Source of the DNA: Rhynchopus euleeides
Lineage: Eukaryota > Euglenozoa > Diplonemea > Diplonemida > Diplonemidae
Direction: 5' to 3'
NCBI GenBank assembly: GCA_963210315.1
Contig: OY723286.1
Location: 372,001-436,000 of the forward strand
DNA: 64,000 bases
How positions within the stretch are numbered: the stretch's first letter is position 1; each line of letters opens with the position of its first letter. The notes below the pieces were generated by a model. That model was not told the origin of the DNA and searched no databases. It saw only the letters and a program-made list of their open reading frames with translations. Shown in pieces: positions 39,640 through 52,747 of this stretch. The position numbers and the translations under genes are program-made.

Positions 39640-41845
39640 CGTTGGTGTGTCTTGGGTTGTGGGTGTGGTGTGGGAAACTGTGTGTGGATGGGTGTTCATT
39701 GTTTGATGACGCCAGGTGCAGGCCGGGCGTTATAGTGCGTCCCGGAAGCGGGGACGGCACACCCTCACAGTCTACCTCCTGTGACAGACACCACGCAGCC
39801 AGGCAGTCAGAGGTCTCGCTTTCTGTTTTTCAGATGCACGACTCACACGCACACGGCGTCACGCTGCTTGGTGTTGTCATCATATGCCTGCTGTGCCACG
39901 ACACCTCGCTCACTGCTGTGGCCATGCCTTGGCAATGGCATCCCTGACTGCACACGGTGTAGGGCAGTCAGGTCTCGCTTCTGTTCTATTGTTGCACGAC
40001 TCACACGCACATGGCGTCACGCTGCTGGTGGTATAACGTCATCATGTGCCTTGCAGTGTTGTGTGCCCAACTGCTGAACTGCCGATAACACAGAGTGATA
40101 CAGTCAGGTTCCTTCTGTCTTTAAGTTAAAGTGGAAGTCACAAGCCGTGTTGGCTTCAGGGAATGGACCAATGTTGCTTTAACTGGTGTCATCATGTGCT
40201 GTGCATCCCAGCATCCTCCCTGCGTAGGTGTGCGTGCCGGCCAACGGTTCCTCTGGCACCCGAGTCCGGCAGGGTTGCCTGTCACGTGAGCTGGAGAGGG
40301 AGGCGGGGGAGCGGCAGGAGAAGGGGCACAGGGAGGCGGCCCTGCCGGACAAGAGGGAGCCTCAAACAATGTGTCTCAGGGGTGTCCCCATCCACATGGC
40401 GCAATGTCTCCGAGTGACGGGCGCAAGAGGGGTGTACTGTTGTCGGGCATCGCTGGTGGGATGGGTGGGGTGGGCACACATGCCCAGTGCTACTTTATGC
40501 CGCTGTCCTCCATGCTTGCATCAGCCTATTCGCCCCTACACAGACCCCATTCTGCCACGAGTCGAGGTAAGTGGCCAGGAGGGTATGTACCCCAACACAG
40601 TACGAATAGGACTGAAGGAACACACGCGTCCAGGGGAAAACTAACGAATGAAACTGTGCGTGGGTTCTGAGGAGAGAGAGAGGTGCGGCTGTCAGGCCAA
40701 CAACACCACCGCTTGGCTCCATGGCCACCCTCCTTCCCAGCAACCCAGGCCAACAAAGCAAATAATAAATACAAGCCCTTCGTCAGGCAGAGGGTTGGGC
40801 ACGGGTGTCTCCCGTCTACCGGAAGACCGCAACCAAGCCCCGCCAGACTGACAGGCAGGCATACGCACAATATAACAGTCGAACTGAGAGTGGCGGGCTG
40901 ATGCCCCCACAGAAACAACCGGTGGCTACAACATTCTGCAGTGTGTCACGAACATGCCTACTGAAAGGCACACATGCCGTGCAAACGGGTGTCCAAGAAG
41001 CTGCCCTTCACAGCAAGGCCGATCGAGAATCTTACCAGATGTGCTGTCCGCATTGTTGGTTGTGTGACCATCCAGAAGCGGCTCTCGGCATCTCTCCGGT
41101 ACTCAACGTATCAGCAGCTGAAGAGAGCGGCTCAACAACCAGAACGTCCCCGCACACACACTGAGTGTCGTGCGCCACGACGGGAAATAATAGTTGGGAA
41201 CAGAGTGGAAAAAGGCAACCCAGATGTTGGGGATGAAAAGAGAATAAGAAAGGGCTGCGCCCTCTCTGCTTTGATAGTGCCGCATCATATCTGTTGGCGG
41301 GGGGGAGTTGAGGGTTGTGCTGCAGCAGTCCAGGGCCCAAATCCCGGACGCAGTTTGATTGAATTAAGTTTGCACACACAGACACGCACCTGTGTTGGGA
41401 TCGAAGAGTCCTTCTTCGGGTGGGACCGTTGTTCTCCGTCTTCGCTTGTGTGATCCACCGAGATACAGGGGTGCTGTGCATGAGGTGGGCGCTGCACAGG
41501 GGGGTGGGCGTGGCGTGAAGAGTACAGAGAGGTTAGAAAGCAAAGCAATCCGTCCCATTGCAAAAGCCGCAAGTTAAACAAAACACACCACGGAGTACAC
41601 TGCAGGGCATGCACCGTGTTGCACGGGCCCCTGCAGCTCATGCGAGGTGGTTCATTCTGTGATTCAAGTGAACCGGCGTGCAGTCCAGCGATACATGTGG
41701 GGTACAGTGCTGAATATCACATGACACAGTGCCCGGTGAAACAGCATGCAACATGCTTGTTCGAGGTACACATGGGTCTGTGTGGCACCGAAGCGCACGA
41801 CCGATGGCTCTGCAATGCCCTGGCATCTATTGCAGGTTGATGTAT

Positions 41846-43591
41846 TTAGCACAGCAGCTGCATGCCGTCAACGTACACCGGTGCCTTGTTCCCGACGTAC
41901 ATCTCGACACGCACAATGTCGTTGTACCCGCTGGGCAGGCTGGCACCACCAACACGGCTCCCGTCCACGGTGATGCTGAACTGGCGGGACGACCAGTCGA
42001 AGGCAGCCACGATGTTCTGGAAGGTGGCCCGGCGCACGACGCTCGACCCGCCGTTCCACGATCCCCACGACCGCCCCTCGTACGTGTTGAAGTAGGTGTT
42101 GCCGCGAATGGCGTGCAGCATGTTGACGATGGCACCGCTGGACGAGATGAGGCGGAAGCGCACCTGCGCGTTCGAGTCCTCCACACGGGTGTACACGCTG
42201 AACCGGGCAGGCTGCATCGACCCGACAGGGATTGTGACGGTGCGGTGCGAGAACCGGATCATCAGAGCGCCCTTGCCCCACCGCTTGTTGTGCTCCGTGT
42301 AGGCCACGTGCTGCCCCAGACCGATCAAGTCCTCCAGCTCGTTGAACCCGAAGGTCTTGCTCTCACGGCAGGCACCGCCACCCGTCGGGGGCGACGGGCG
42401 GGTGGGCGGGGTGGGGGTCCTCCAAGTGGGGGGCGACGGCGGGGTCGGCGGCTGGGGGGTGCGCATCGGGGGGGACGGGGGCGAGGGGCCGCCGCCACCG
42501 CCACCGCCACCGCCCGCCACACGCACCCGCACCGAGCACGTCGCTGCCGACCCGTCCGACCCTGTGAAGGTTGCGCTCAGGGTGAAGGTCTGCCCCGCCA
42601 TGGCACGCGTCGGGGTGAAGTGCATCTCAGCATACCCCGTGTAGCGGAGTGTCGTCCCGTCGCGTGTCACAAACCGCACCCCCGAGCTGGCAGTCGTCTG
42701 CCCGTACGACACACGCATCGAGCGCGCAGGGTCGTACACCGCGTTGAAGTCGACCTCAAAGCGGCGCGACGGCTGCAGGACGTGCGTAATCTGCGTGTCC
42801 ACCGACGGAAGGCACTTCGGCTGGCGGAAGGTGGTGGAACAGTCGTTGTACATGAACTGGATGGTGGCCACGTCCACCGGGCTCAGCCCCTTGCGCTGCC
42901 CGATGGGTGCCGGTGCCGTGATGACCGGGCGGCGGCCGATGGCGAACCCGTACGCCCCGTAGTGCATGATGGACCCGTAGTCGTACTTCCCCATGTCACG
43001 CCCGGTCCGGCTGTTCTTGTTGAAGTTGAACTCCATCCCGCGGTGCACCTGCGACAGGTCGACGCGCACGAAGCTGTCGCGGTCCTTGCGCGACTGTTCG
43101 TGGCTAAGTCCGAGGCTGTGGCCTATCTCATGAATTGTTGCCCCGACACCGCACCCACGCGCAATCGACACCGAGTTGACCCCGTTCCCGCGACGCCCGA
43201 TCGGGGAGCTGCACCCGCCCCCCTGGGTGAAGCGGATGTACGGGCGTGGGCACGACCCCTCCGACCTGCACTTGTTGAACCGGATGCACGTCTTCGACTC
43301 CCAGTCCCGCACCGCCGCAGACACCCGGTTGTCGTTGCTGCTGATCGGGGACGCGATGTAGTAGTTCACAGGCCGCCCCACAGGGAACAGCTGTGTCATC
43401 CTGGTCAGCGGGGTCGCCCCGAGACTCTTCCCGTCGCGACCCCGCTCCACCTGCACATCCCCTTCCACAATGTCGTAGTCGTAGTCCCAGTCGGGCCGCG
43501 CCTTGTCACCCTGCCCGCCCTCAGCCCCCACAAGGGCAGCCGCTGCTCCAGCAGCCAGCACAGCACGCCACAGGGGTGCCCGCATCACCAT
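41846..43591 (-). CDS. Astacin-family secreted metalloprotease, copy R1
   Basis: 581 aa, same predicted protein as the copy at 864-2609 (Gln123 form). The downstream spacer carries the G variant at 41386. Confidence 0.93.
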   Translation of the reverse strand: MVMRAPLWRAVLAAGAAAALVGAEGGQGDKARPDWDYDYDIVEGDVQVERGRDGKSLGATPLTRMTQLFPVGRPVNYYIASPISSNDNRVSAAVRDWESKTCIRFNKCRSEGSCPRPYIRFTQGGGCSSPIGRRGNGVNSVSIARGCGVGATIHEIGHSLGLSHEQSRKDRDSFVRVDLSQVHRGMEFNFNKNSRTGRDMGKYDYGSIMHYGAYGFAIGRRPVITAPAPIGQRKGLSPVDVATIQFMYNDCSTTFRQPKCLPSVDTQITHVLQPSRRFEVDFNAVYDPARSMRVSYGQTTASSGVRFVTRDGTTLRYTGYAEMHFTPTRAMAGQTFTLSATFTGSDGSAATCSVRVRVAGGGGGGGGGPSPPSPPMRTPQPPTPPSPPTWRTPTPPTRPSPPTGGGACRESKTFGFNELEDLIGLGQHVAYTEHNKRWGKGALMIRFSHRTVTIPVGSMQPARFSVYTRVEDSNAQVRFRLISSSGAIVNMLHAIRGNTYFNTYEGRSWGSWNGGSSVVRRATFQNIVAAFDWSSRQFSITVDGSRVGGASLPSGYNDIVRVEMYVGNKAPVYVDGMQLLC

Positions 43592-44370
43592 GGTGCTGAT
43601 GTGTTGTGGTGTGAAGAACAGAGAAGAAGAAACTAACCTGTGAGGTTGGTGCCGTGACACATCATTCATCCCCCACCCACATGATGTGGGAAGCGCGTTT
43701 AGTGGTTCCCGCTGAGGGGGAAGATTGAAACTTGCAAGATTCTGTGTCGCTGACTCTTGCGAGGGAATTGACCATGCAGTTAGCGTGAGTGTGTGTGCGG
43801 GTGTTCCAAGGCACGGGGTATCGATCACATTCATACGCATGATCACAAGGGTGGGGATGCTGTGGGCGGGGTCGAATGAGGTTCACTGTCGCTGTCGCCG
43901 ATGGTTGCAGCAGATCCTGCGGGTCGGACCATGAGTCCGATGCAAAGAATACGCACTCACACCACACAGCGTCCGGCTGGCTGGCCTGGCCATCCGGAGG
44001 GCAAATACGAACAGCAGCAGCAGGCTGGTGCTATTGCAGATGCCGAAGAGAGGAGAAGAGAAGAACACACAGCGTCCGGCTGGCAGGTGCCTTGATTGGC
44101 AAGCGCCTGCAGATGCCGAAAAGAAAGAAAGAAGAGAAGAAGGACAAGGAAGGGGAACAAACCCTGCACGTGCGTCATGAACAGGGGCAGGTGGTTCATG
44201 ACAGCGTGCACCCGAGCTAGAGACACCCACACGCTGTGGTGGGTGTTGGACAAAACATCACAAGAAAGTTAGTTGGGCACACCACGTCGAGCCGTGGCGT
44301 GTTTCTGTGGAACAGGCTGGCAGGATACACAGGCAGCCTGCCCACGAGAGGCACAGACTAACAGACAGCA

Positions 44371-45090
44371 TCACTTGCTGAGCACCGACACAACGTCCTT
44401 GGCGGTGGCAGTCGCAGACCCGGGGTTCTGCCCCGTCACCAGACGCTCGTCCACGATGGACAGCTCTCCCCAGTCCTTGACGGCGACAAACTTCGCCCCG
44501 CGCTCCTTCAGTGTCGTCTCCAGCATGAAGGGCATCACCTCCGACTTCTCCACAGCGTCCTCCTCGGTGTTGGTGAACCCGCTCACACGCTTCCCGGCAA
44601 CCAGGTACTCCCCGGACGACAGCTTCACGTTGACGAGCGCAGCAGGGCCGTGGCACACGGCGGCCACAACACCTCCCTTCTCGTAGATCGCAGTTGCCGC
44701 CTTGTTCTGCGCCTCACAGTCGGGGAAGTCCCACATCACCCCGTGCCCGCCCGCGTAGAAAATGGCGTCGTACTGTGCGGCAGGCTTCGCCATCTCTGCG
44801 AGCGACACGGTGGCCAGGGACTTCCCCTCCTTCATGTGCTGCTCCTTGAACTTCTGCGACTCCGCGTCCCCTGCGAAGGCCTCGAGGCTCGACACGTCGC
44901 ACCCCGCATCCCCACCCTTCGGGCTGACAAACACCACGTCGTACCCAGCAGCCTTGAACACGGCGTAGGGGTGCGCCACCTCCGGCAGGTACCACCCGGT
45001 CGCCGTCGGCACCACTCCCTCCTTCTTCTGCGCCGCCGTGGCCGGCATCTCCGTGTGCTGCGACACCACAAGCAGGACAGACTTCCCCAT
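44371..45090 (-). CDS. DJ-1/PfpI superfamily protein, copy R2
   Basis: 239 aa, same predicted protein as the copy at 3389-4108, with the normal C-terminus ending SVLSK and a TGA stop. Confidence 0.93.
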   Translation of the reverse strand: MGKSVLLVVSQHTEMPATAAQKKEGVVPTATGWYLPEVAHPYAVFKAAGYDVVFVSPKGGDAGCDVSSLEAFAGDAESQKFKEQHMKEGKSLATVSLAEMAKPAAQYDAIFYAGGHGVMWDFPDCEAQNKAATAIYEKGGVVAAVCHGPAALVNVKLSSGEYLVAGKRVSGFTNTEEDAVEKSEVMPFMLETTLKERGAKFVAVKDWGELSIVDERLVTGQNPGSATATAKDVVSVLSK

Positions 45091-47296
45091 CGTTGGTGTG
45101 TCTTGGGTTGTGGGTGTGGTGTGGGAAACTGTGTGTGGATGGGTGTTCATTGTTTGATGACGCCAGGTGCAGGCCGGGCGTTATAGTGCGTCCCGGAAGC
45201 GGGGACGGCACACCCTCACAGTCTACCTCCTGTGACAGACACCACGCAGCCAGGCAGTCAGAGGTCTCGCTTTCTGTTTTTCAGATGCACGACTCACACG
45301 CACACGGCGTCACGCTGCTTGGTGTTGTCATCATATGCCTGCTGTGCCACGACACCTCGCTCACTGCTGTGGCCATGCCTTGGCAATGGCATCCCTGACT
45401 GCACACGGTGTAGGGCAGTCAGGTCTCGCTTCTGTTCTATTGTTGCACGACTCACACGCACATGGCGTCACGCTGCTGGTGGTATAACGTCATCATGTGC
45501 CTTGCAGTGTTGTGTGCCCAACTGCTGAACTGCCGATAACACAGAGTGATACAGTCAGGTTCCTTCTGTCTTTAAGTTAAAGTGGAAGTCACAAGCCGTG
45601 TTGGCTTCAGGGAATGGACCAATGTTGCTTTAACTGGTGTCATCATGTGCTGTGCATCCCAGCATCCTCCCTGCGTAGGTGTGCGTGCCGGCCAACGGTT
45701 CCTCTGGCACCCGAGTCCGGCAGGGTTGCCTGTCACGTGAGCTGGAGAGGGAGGCGGGGGAGCGGCAGGAGAAGGGGCACAGGGAGGCGGCCCTGCCGGA
45801 CAAGAGGGAGCCTCAAACAATGTGTCTCAGGGGTGTCCCCATCCACATGGCGCAATGTCTCCGAGTGACGGGCGCAAGAGGGGTGTACTGTTGTCGGGCA
45901 TCGCTGGTGGGATGGGTGGGGTGGGCACACATGCCCAGTGCTACTTTATGCCGCTGTCCTCCATGCTTGCATCAGCCTATTCGCCCCTACACAGACCCCA
46001 TTCTGCCACGAGTCGAGGTAAGTGGCCAGGAGGGTATGTACCCCAACACAGTACGAATAGGACTGAAGGAACACACGCGTCCAGGGGAAAACTAACGAAT
46101 GAAACTGTGCGTGGGTTCTGAGGAGAGAGAGAGGTGCGGCTGTCAGGCCAACAACACCACCGCTTGGCTCCATGGCCACCCTCCTTCCCAGCAACCCAGG
46201 CCAACAAAGCAAATAATAAATACAAGCCCTTCGTCAGGCAGAGGGTTGGGCACGGGTGTCTCCCGTCTACCGGAAGACCGCAACCAAGCCCCGCCAGACT
46301 GACAGGCAGGCATACGCACAATATAACAGTCGAACTGAGAGTGGCGGGCTGATGCCCCCACAGAAACAACCGGTGGCTACAACATTCTGCAGTGTGTCAC
46401 GAACATGCCTACTGAAAGGCACACATGCCGTGCAAACGGGTGTCCAAGAAGCTGCCCTTCACAGCAAGGCCGATCGAGAATCTTACCAGATGTGCTGTCC
46501 GCATTGTTGGTTGTGTGACCATCCAGAAGCGGCTCTCGGCATCTCTCCGGTACTCAACGTATCAGCAGCTGAAGAGAGCGGCTCAACAACCAGAACGTCC
46601 CCGCACACACACTGAGTGTCGTGCGCCACGACGGGAAATAATAGTTGGGAACAGAGTGGAAAAAGGCAACCCAGATGTTGGGGATGAAAAGAGAATAAGA
46701 AAGGGCTGCGCCCTCTCTGCTTTGATAGTGCCGCATCATATCTGTTGGCGGGGGGGAGTTGAGGGTTGTGCTGCAGCAGTCCAGGGCCCAAATCCCGGAC
46801 GCAGTTTGATTGAATTAAGTTTGCACACACAGACACACACCTGTGTTGGGATCGAAGAGTCCTTCTTCGGGTGGGACCGTTGTTCTCCGTCTTCGCTTGT
46901 GTGATCCACCGAGATACAGGGGTGCTGTGCATGAGGTGGGCGCTGCACAGGGGGGTGGGCGTGGCGTGAAGAGTACAGAGAGGTTAGAAAGCAAAGCAAT
47001 CCGTCCCATTGCAAAAGCCGCAAGTTAAACAAAACACACCACGGAGTACACTGCAGGGCATGCACCGTGTTGCACGGGCCCCTGCAGCTCATGCGAGGTG
47101 GTTCATTCTGTGATTCAAGTGAACCGGCGTGCAGTCCAGCGATACATGTGGGGTACAGTGCTGAATATCACATGACACAGTGCCCGGTGAAACAGCATGC
47201 AACATGCTTGTTCGAGGTACACATGGGTCTGTGTGGCACCGAAGCGCACGACCGATGGCTCTGCAATGCCCTGGCATCTATTGCAGGTTGATGTAT

Positions 47297-49042
47297 TTAG
47301 CACAGCAGCTGCATGCCGTCAACGTACACCGGTGCCTTGTTCCCGACGTACATCTCGACACGCACAATGTCGTTGTACCCGCTGGGCAGGCTGGCACCAC
47401 CAACACGGCTCCCGTCCACGGTGATGCTGAACTGGCGGGACGACCAGTCGAAGGCAGCCACGATGTTCTGGAAGGTGGCCCGGCGCACGACGCTCGACCC
47501 GCCGTTCCACGATCCCCACGACCGCCCCTCGTACGTGTTGAAGTAGGTGTTGCCGCGAATGGCGTGCAGCATGTTGACGATGGCACCGCTGGACGAGATG
47601 AGGCGGAAGCGCACCTGCGCGTTCGAGTCCTCCACACGGGTGTACACGCTGAACCGGGCAGGCTGCATCGACCCGACAGGGATTGTGACGGTGCGGTGCG
47701 AGAACCGGATCATCAGAGCGCCCTTGCCCCACCGCTTGTTGTGCTCCGTGTAGGCCACGTGCTGCCCCAGACCGATCAAGTCCTCCAGCTCGTTGAACCC
47801 GAAGGTCTTGCTCTCACGGCAGGCACCGCCACCCGTCGGGGGCGACGGGCGGGTGGGCGGGGTGGGGGTCCTCCAAGTGGGGGGCGACGGCGGGGTCGGC
47901 GGCTGGGGGGTGCGCATCGGGGGGGACGGGGGCGAGGGGCCGCCGCCACCGCCACCGCCACCGCCCGCCACACGCACCCGCACCGAGCACGTCGCTGCCG
48001 ACCCGTCCGACCCTGTGAAGGTTGCGCTCAGGGTGAAGGTCTGCCCCGCCATGGCACGCGTCGGGGTGAAGTGCATCTCAGCATACCCCGTGTAGCGGAG
48101 TGTCGTCCCGTCGCGTGTCACAAACCGCACCCCCGAGCTGGCAGTCGTCTGCCCGTACGACACACGCATCGAGCGCGCAGGGTCGTACACCGCGTTGAAG
48201 TCGACCTCAAAGCGGCGCGACGGCTGCAGGACGTGCGTAATCTGCGTGTCCACCGACGGAAGGCACTTCGGCTGGCGGAAGGTGGTGGAACAGTCGTTGT
48301 ACATGAACTGGATGGTGGCCACGTCCACCGGGCTCAGCCCCTTGCGCTGCCCGATGGGTGCCGGTGCCGTGATGACCGGGCGGCGGCCGATGGCGAACCC
48401 GTACGCCCCGTAGTGCATGATGGACCCGTAGTCGTACTTCCCCATGTCACGCCCGGTCCGGCTGTTCTTGTTGAAGTTGAACTCCATCCCGCGGTGCACC
48501 TGCGACAGGTCGACGCGCACGAAGCTGTCGCGGTCCTTGCGCGACTGTTCGTGGCTAAGTCCGAGGCTGTGGCCTATCTCATGAATTGTTGCCCCGACAC
48601 CGCACCCACGCGCAATCGACACCGAGTTGACCCCGTTCCCGCGACGCCCGATCGGGGAGCTGCACCCGCCCCCCTGGGTGAAGCGGATGTACGGGCGTGG
48701 GCACGACCCCTCCGACCTGCACTTGTTGAACCGGATGCACGTCTTCGACTCCCAGTCCCGCACCGCCGCAGACACCCGGTTGTCGTTGCTGCTGATCGGG
48801 GACGCGATGTAGTAGTTCACAGGCCGCCCCACAGGGAACAGCTGTGTCATCCTGGTCAGCGGGGTCGCCCCGAGACTCTTCCCGTCGCGACCCCGCTCCA
48901 CCTGCACATCCCCTTCCACAATGTCGTAGTCGTAGTCCCAGTCGGGCCGCGCCTTGTCACCCTGCCCGCCCTCAGCCCCCACAAGGGCAGCCGCTGCTCC
49001 AGCAGCCAGCACAGCACGCCACAGGGGTGCCCGCATCACCAT
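47297..49042 (-). CDS. Astacin-family secreted metalloprotease, copy R2
   Basis: 581 aa, same predicted protein as copy L1. The downstream spacer carries the common A variant and no 99-bp segment. Confidence 0.93.
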   Translation of the reverse strand: MVMRAPLWRAVLAAGAAAALVGAEGGQGDKARPDWDYDYDIVEGDVQVERGRDGKSLGATPLTRMTQLFPVGRPVNYYIASPISSNDNRVSAAVRDWESKTCIRFNKCRSEGSCPRPYIRFTQGGGCSSPIGRRGNGVNSVSIARGCGVGATIHEIGHSLGLSHEQSRKDRDSFVRVDLSQVHRGMEFNFNKNSRTGRDMGKYDYGSIMHYGAYGFAIGRRPVITAPAPIGQRKGLSPVDVATIQFMYNDCSTTFRQPKCLPSVDTQITHVLQPSRRFEVDFNAVYDPARSMRVSYGQTTASSGVRFVTRDGTTLRYTGYAEMHFTPTRAMAGQTFTLSATFTGSDGSAATCSVRVRVAGGGGGGGGGPSPPSPPMRTPQPPTPPSPPTWRTPTPPTRPSPPTGGGACRESKTFGFNELEDLIGLGQHVAYTEHNKRWGKGALMIRFSHRTVTIPVGSMQPARFSVYTRVEDSNAQVRFRLISSSGAIVNMLHAIRGNTYFNTYEGRSWGSWNGGSSVVRRATFQNIVAAFDWSSRQFSITVDGSRVGGASLPSGYNDIVRVEMYVGNKAPVYVDGMQLLC

Positions 49043-49821
49043 GGTGCTGATGTGTTGTGGTGTGAAGAACAGAGAAGAAGAAACTAACCTGTGAGGTTGG
49101 TGCCGTGACACATCATTCATCCCCCACCCACATGATGTGGGAAGCGCGTTTAGTGGTTCCCGCTGAGGGGGAAGATTGAAACTTGCAAGATTCTGTGTCG
49201 CTGACTCTTGCGAGGGAATTGACCATGCAGTTAGCGTGAGTGTGTGTGCGGGTGTTCCAAGGCACGGGGTATCGATCACATTCATACGCATGATCACAAG
49301 GGTGGGGATGCTGTGGGCGGGGTCGAATGAGGTTCACTGTCGCTGTCGCCGATGGTTGCAGCAGATCCTGCGGGTCGGACCATGAGTCCGATGCAAAGAA
49401 TACGCACTCACACCACACAGCGTCCGGCTGGCTGGCCTGGCCATCCGGAGGGCAAATACGAACAGCAGCAGCAGGCTGGTGCTATTGCAGATGCCGAAGA
49501 GAGGAGAAGAGAAGAACACACAGCGTCCGGCTGGCAGGTGCCTTGATTGGCAAGCGCCTGCAGATGCCGAAAAGAAAGAAAGAAGAGAAGAAGGACAAGG
49601 AAGGGGAACAAACCCTGCACGTGCGTCATGAACAGGGGCAGGTGGTTCATGACAGCGTGCACCCGAGCTAGAGACACCCACACGCTGTGGTGGGTGTTGG
49701 ACAAAACATCACAAGAAAGTTAGTTGGGCACACCACGTCGAGCCGTGGCGTGTTTCTGTGGAACAGGCTGGCAGGATACACAGGCAGCCTGCCCACGAGA
49801 GGCACAGACTAACAGACAGCA

Positions 49822-50541
49822 TCACTTGCTGAGCACCGACACAACGTCCTTGGCGGTGGCAGTCGCAGACCCGGGGTTCTGCCCCGTCACCAGACGCTCG
49901 TCCACGATGGACAGCTCTCCCCAGTCCTTGACGGCGACAAACTTCGCCCCGCGCTCCTTCAGTGTCGTCTCCAGCATGAAGGGCATCACCTCCGACTTCT
50001 CCACAGCGTCCTCCTCGGTGTTGGTGAACCCGCTCACACGCTTCCCGGCAACCAGGTACTCCCCGGACGACAGCTTCACGTTGACGAGCGCAGCAGGGCC
50101 GTGGCACACGGCGGCCACAACACCTCCCTTCTCGTAGATCGCAGTTGCCGCCTTGTTCTGCGCCTCACAGTCGGGGAAGTCCCACATCACCCCGTGCCCG
50201 CCCGCGTAGAAAATGGCGTCGTACTGTGCGGCAGGCTTCGCCATCTCTGCGAGCGACACGGTGGCCAGGGACTTCCCCTCCTTCATGTGCTGCTCCTTGA
50301 ACTTCTGCGACTCCGCGTCCCCTGCGAAGGCCTCGAGGCTCGACACGTCGCACCCCGCATCCCCACCCTTCGGGCTGACAAACACCACGTCGTACCCAGC
50401 AGCCTTGAACACGGCGTAGGGGTGCGCCACCTCCGGCAGGTACCACCCGGTCGCCGTCGGCACCACTCCCTCCTTCTTCTGCGCCGCCGTGGCCGGCATC
50501 TCCGTGTGCTGCGACACCACAAGCAGGACAGACTTCCCCAT
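49822..50541 (-). CDS. DJ-1/PfpI superfamily protein, copy R3
   Basis: 239 aa, same predicted protein as the copy at 3389-4108; catalytic Cys and Glu intact. Confidence 0.93.
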   Translation of the reverse strand: MGKSVLLVVSQHTEMPATAAQKKEGVVPTATGWYLPEVAHPYAVFKAAGYDVVFVSPKGGDAGCDVSSLEAFAGDAESQKFKEQHMKEGKSLATVSLAEMAKPAAQYDAIFYAGGHGVMWDFPDCEAQNKAATAIYEKGGVVAAVCHGPAALVNVKLSSGEYLVAGKRVSGFTNTEEDAVEKSEVMPFMLETTLKERGAKFVAVKDWGELSIVDERLVTGQNPGSATATAKDVVSVLSK

Positions 50542-52747
50542 CGTTGGTGTGTCTTGGGTTGTGGGTGTGGTGTGGGAAACTGTGTGTGGATGGGTGTTCA
50601 TTGTTTGATGACGCCAGGTGCAGGCCGGGCGTTATAGTGCGTCCCGGAAGCGGGGACGGCACACCCTCACAGTCTACCTCCTGTGACAGACACCACGCAG
50701 CCAGGCAGTCAGAGGTCTCGCTTTCTGTTTTTCAGATGCACGACTCACACGCACACGGCGTCACGCTGCTTGGTGTTGTCATCATATGCCTGCTGTGCCA
50801 CGACACCTCGCTCACTGCTGTGGCCATGCCTTGGCAATGGCATCCCTGACTGCACACGGTGTAGGGCAGTCAGGTCTCGCTTCTGTTCTATTGTTGCACG
50901 ACTCACACGCACATGGCGTCACGCTGCTGGTGGTATAACGTCATCATGTGCCTTGCAGTGTTGTGTGCCCAACTGCTGAACTGCCGATAACACAGAGTGA
51001 TACAGTCAGGTTCCTTCTGTCTTTAAGTTAAAGTGGAAGTCACAAGCCGTGTTGGCTTCAGGGAATGGACCAATGTTGCTTTAACTGGTGTCATCATGTG
51101 CTGTGCATCCCAGCATCCTCCCTGCGTAGGTGTGCGTGCCGGCCAACGGTTCCTCTGGCACCCGAGTCCGGCAGGGTTGCCTGTCACGTGAGCTGGAGAG
51201 GGAGGCGGGGGAGCGGCAGGAGAAGGGGCACAGGGAGGCGGCCCTGCCGGACAAGAGGGAGCCTCAAACAATGTGTCTCAGGGGTGTCCCCATCCACATG
51301 GCGCAATGTCTCCGAGTGACGGGCGCAAGAGGGGTGTACTGTTGTCGGGCATCGCTGGTGGGATGGGTGGGGTGGGCACACATGCCCAGTGCTACTTTAT
51401 GCCGCTGTCCTCCATGCTTGCATCAGCCTATTCGCCCCTACACAGACCCCATTCTGCCACGAGTCGAGGTAAGTGGCCAGGAGGGTATGTACCCCAACAC
51501 AGTACGAATAGGACTGAAGGAACACACGCGTCCAGGGGAAAACTAACGAATGAAACTGTGCGTGGGTTCTGAGGAGAGAGAGAGGTGCGGCTGTCAGGCC
51601 AACAACACCACCGCTTGGCTCCATGGCCACCCTCCTTCCCAGCAACCCAGGCCAACAAAGCAAATAATAAATACAAGCCCTTCGTCAGGCAGAGGGTTGG
51701 GCACGGGTGTCTCCCGTCTACCGGAAGACCGCAACCAAGCCCCGCCAGACTGACAGGCAGGCATACGCACAATATAACAGTCGAACTGAGAGTGGCGGGC
51801 TGATGCCCCCACAGAAACAACCGGTGGCTACAACATTCTGCAGTGTGTCACGAACATGCCTACTGAAAGGCACACATGCCGTGCAAACGGGTGTCCAAGA
51901 AGCTGCCCTTCACAGCAAGGCCGATCGAGAATCTTACCAGATGTGCTGTCCGCATTGTTGGTTGTGTGACCATCCAGAAGCGGCTCTCGGCATCTCTCCG
52001 GTACTCAACGTATCAGCAGCTGAAGAGAGCGGCTCAACAACCAGAACGTCCCCGCACACACACTGAGTGTCGTGCGCCACGACGGGAAATAATAGTTGGG
52101 AACAGAGTGGAAAAAGGCAACCCAGATGTTGGGGATGAAAAGAGAATAAGAAAGGGCTGCGCCCTCTCTGCTTTGATAGTGCCGCATCATATCTGTTGGC
52201 GGGGGGGAGTTGAGGGTTGTGCTGCAGCAGTCCAGGGCCCAAATCCCGGACGCAGTTTGATTGAATTAAGTTTGCACACACAGACACGCACCTGTGTTGG
52301 GATCGAAGAGTCCTTCTTCGGGTGGGACCGTTGTTCTCCGTCTTCGCTTGTGTGATCCACCGAGATACAGGGGTGCTGTGCATGAGGTGGGCGCTGCACA
52401 GGGGGGTGGGCGTGGCGTGAAGAGTACAGAGAGGTTAGAAAGCAAAGCAATCCGTCCCATTGCAAAAGCCGCAAGTTAAACAAAACACACCACGGAGTAC
52501 ACTGCAGGGCATGCACCGTGTTGCACGGGCCCCTGCAGCTCATGCGAGGTGGTTCATTCTGTGATTCAAGTGAACCGGCGTGCAGTCCAGCGATACATGT
52601 GGGGTACAGTGCTGAATATCACATGACACAGTGCCCGGTGAAACAGCATGCAACATGCTTGTTCGAGGTACACATGGGTCTGTGTGGCACCGAAGCGCAC
52701 GACCGATGGCTCTGCAATGCCCTGGCATCTATTGCAGGTTGATGTAT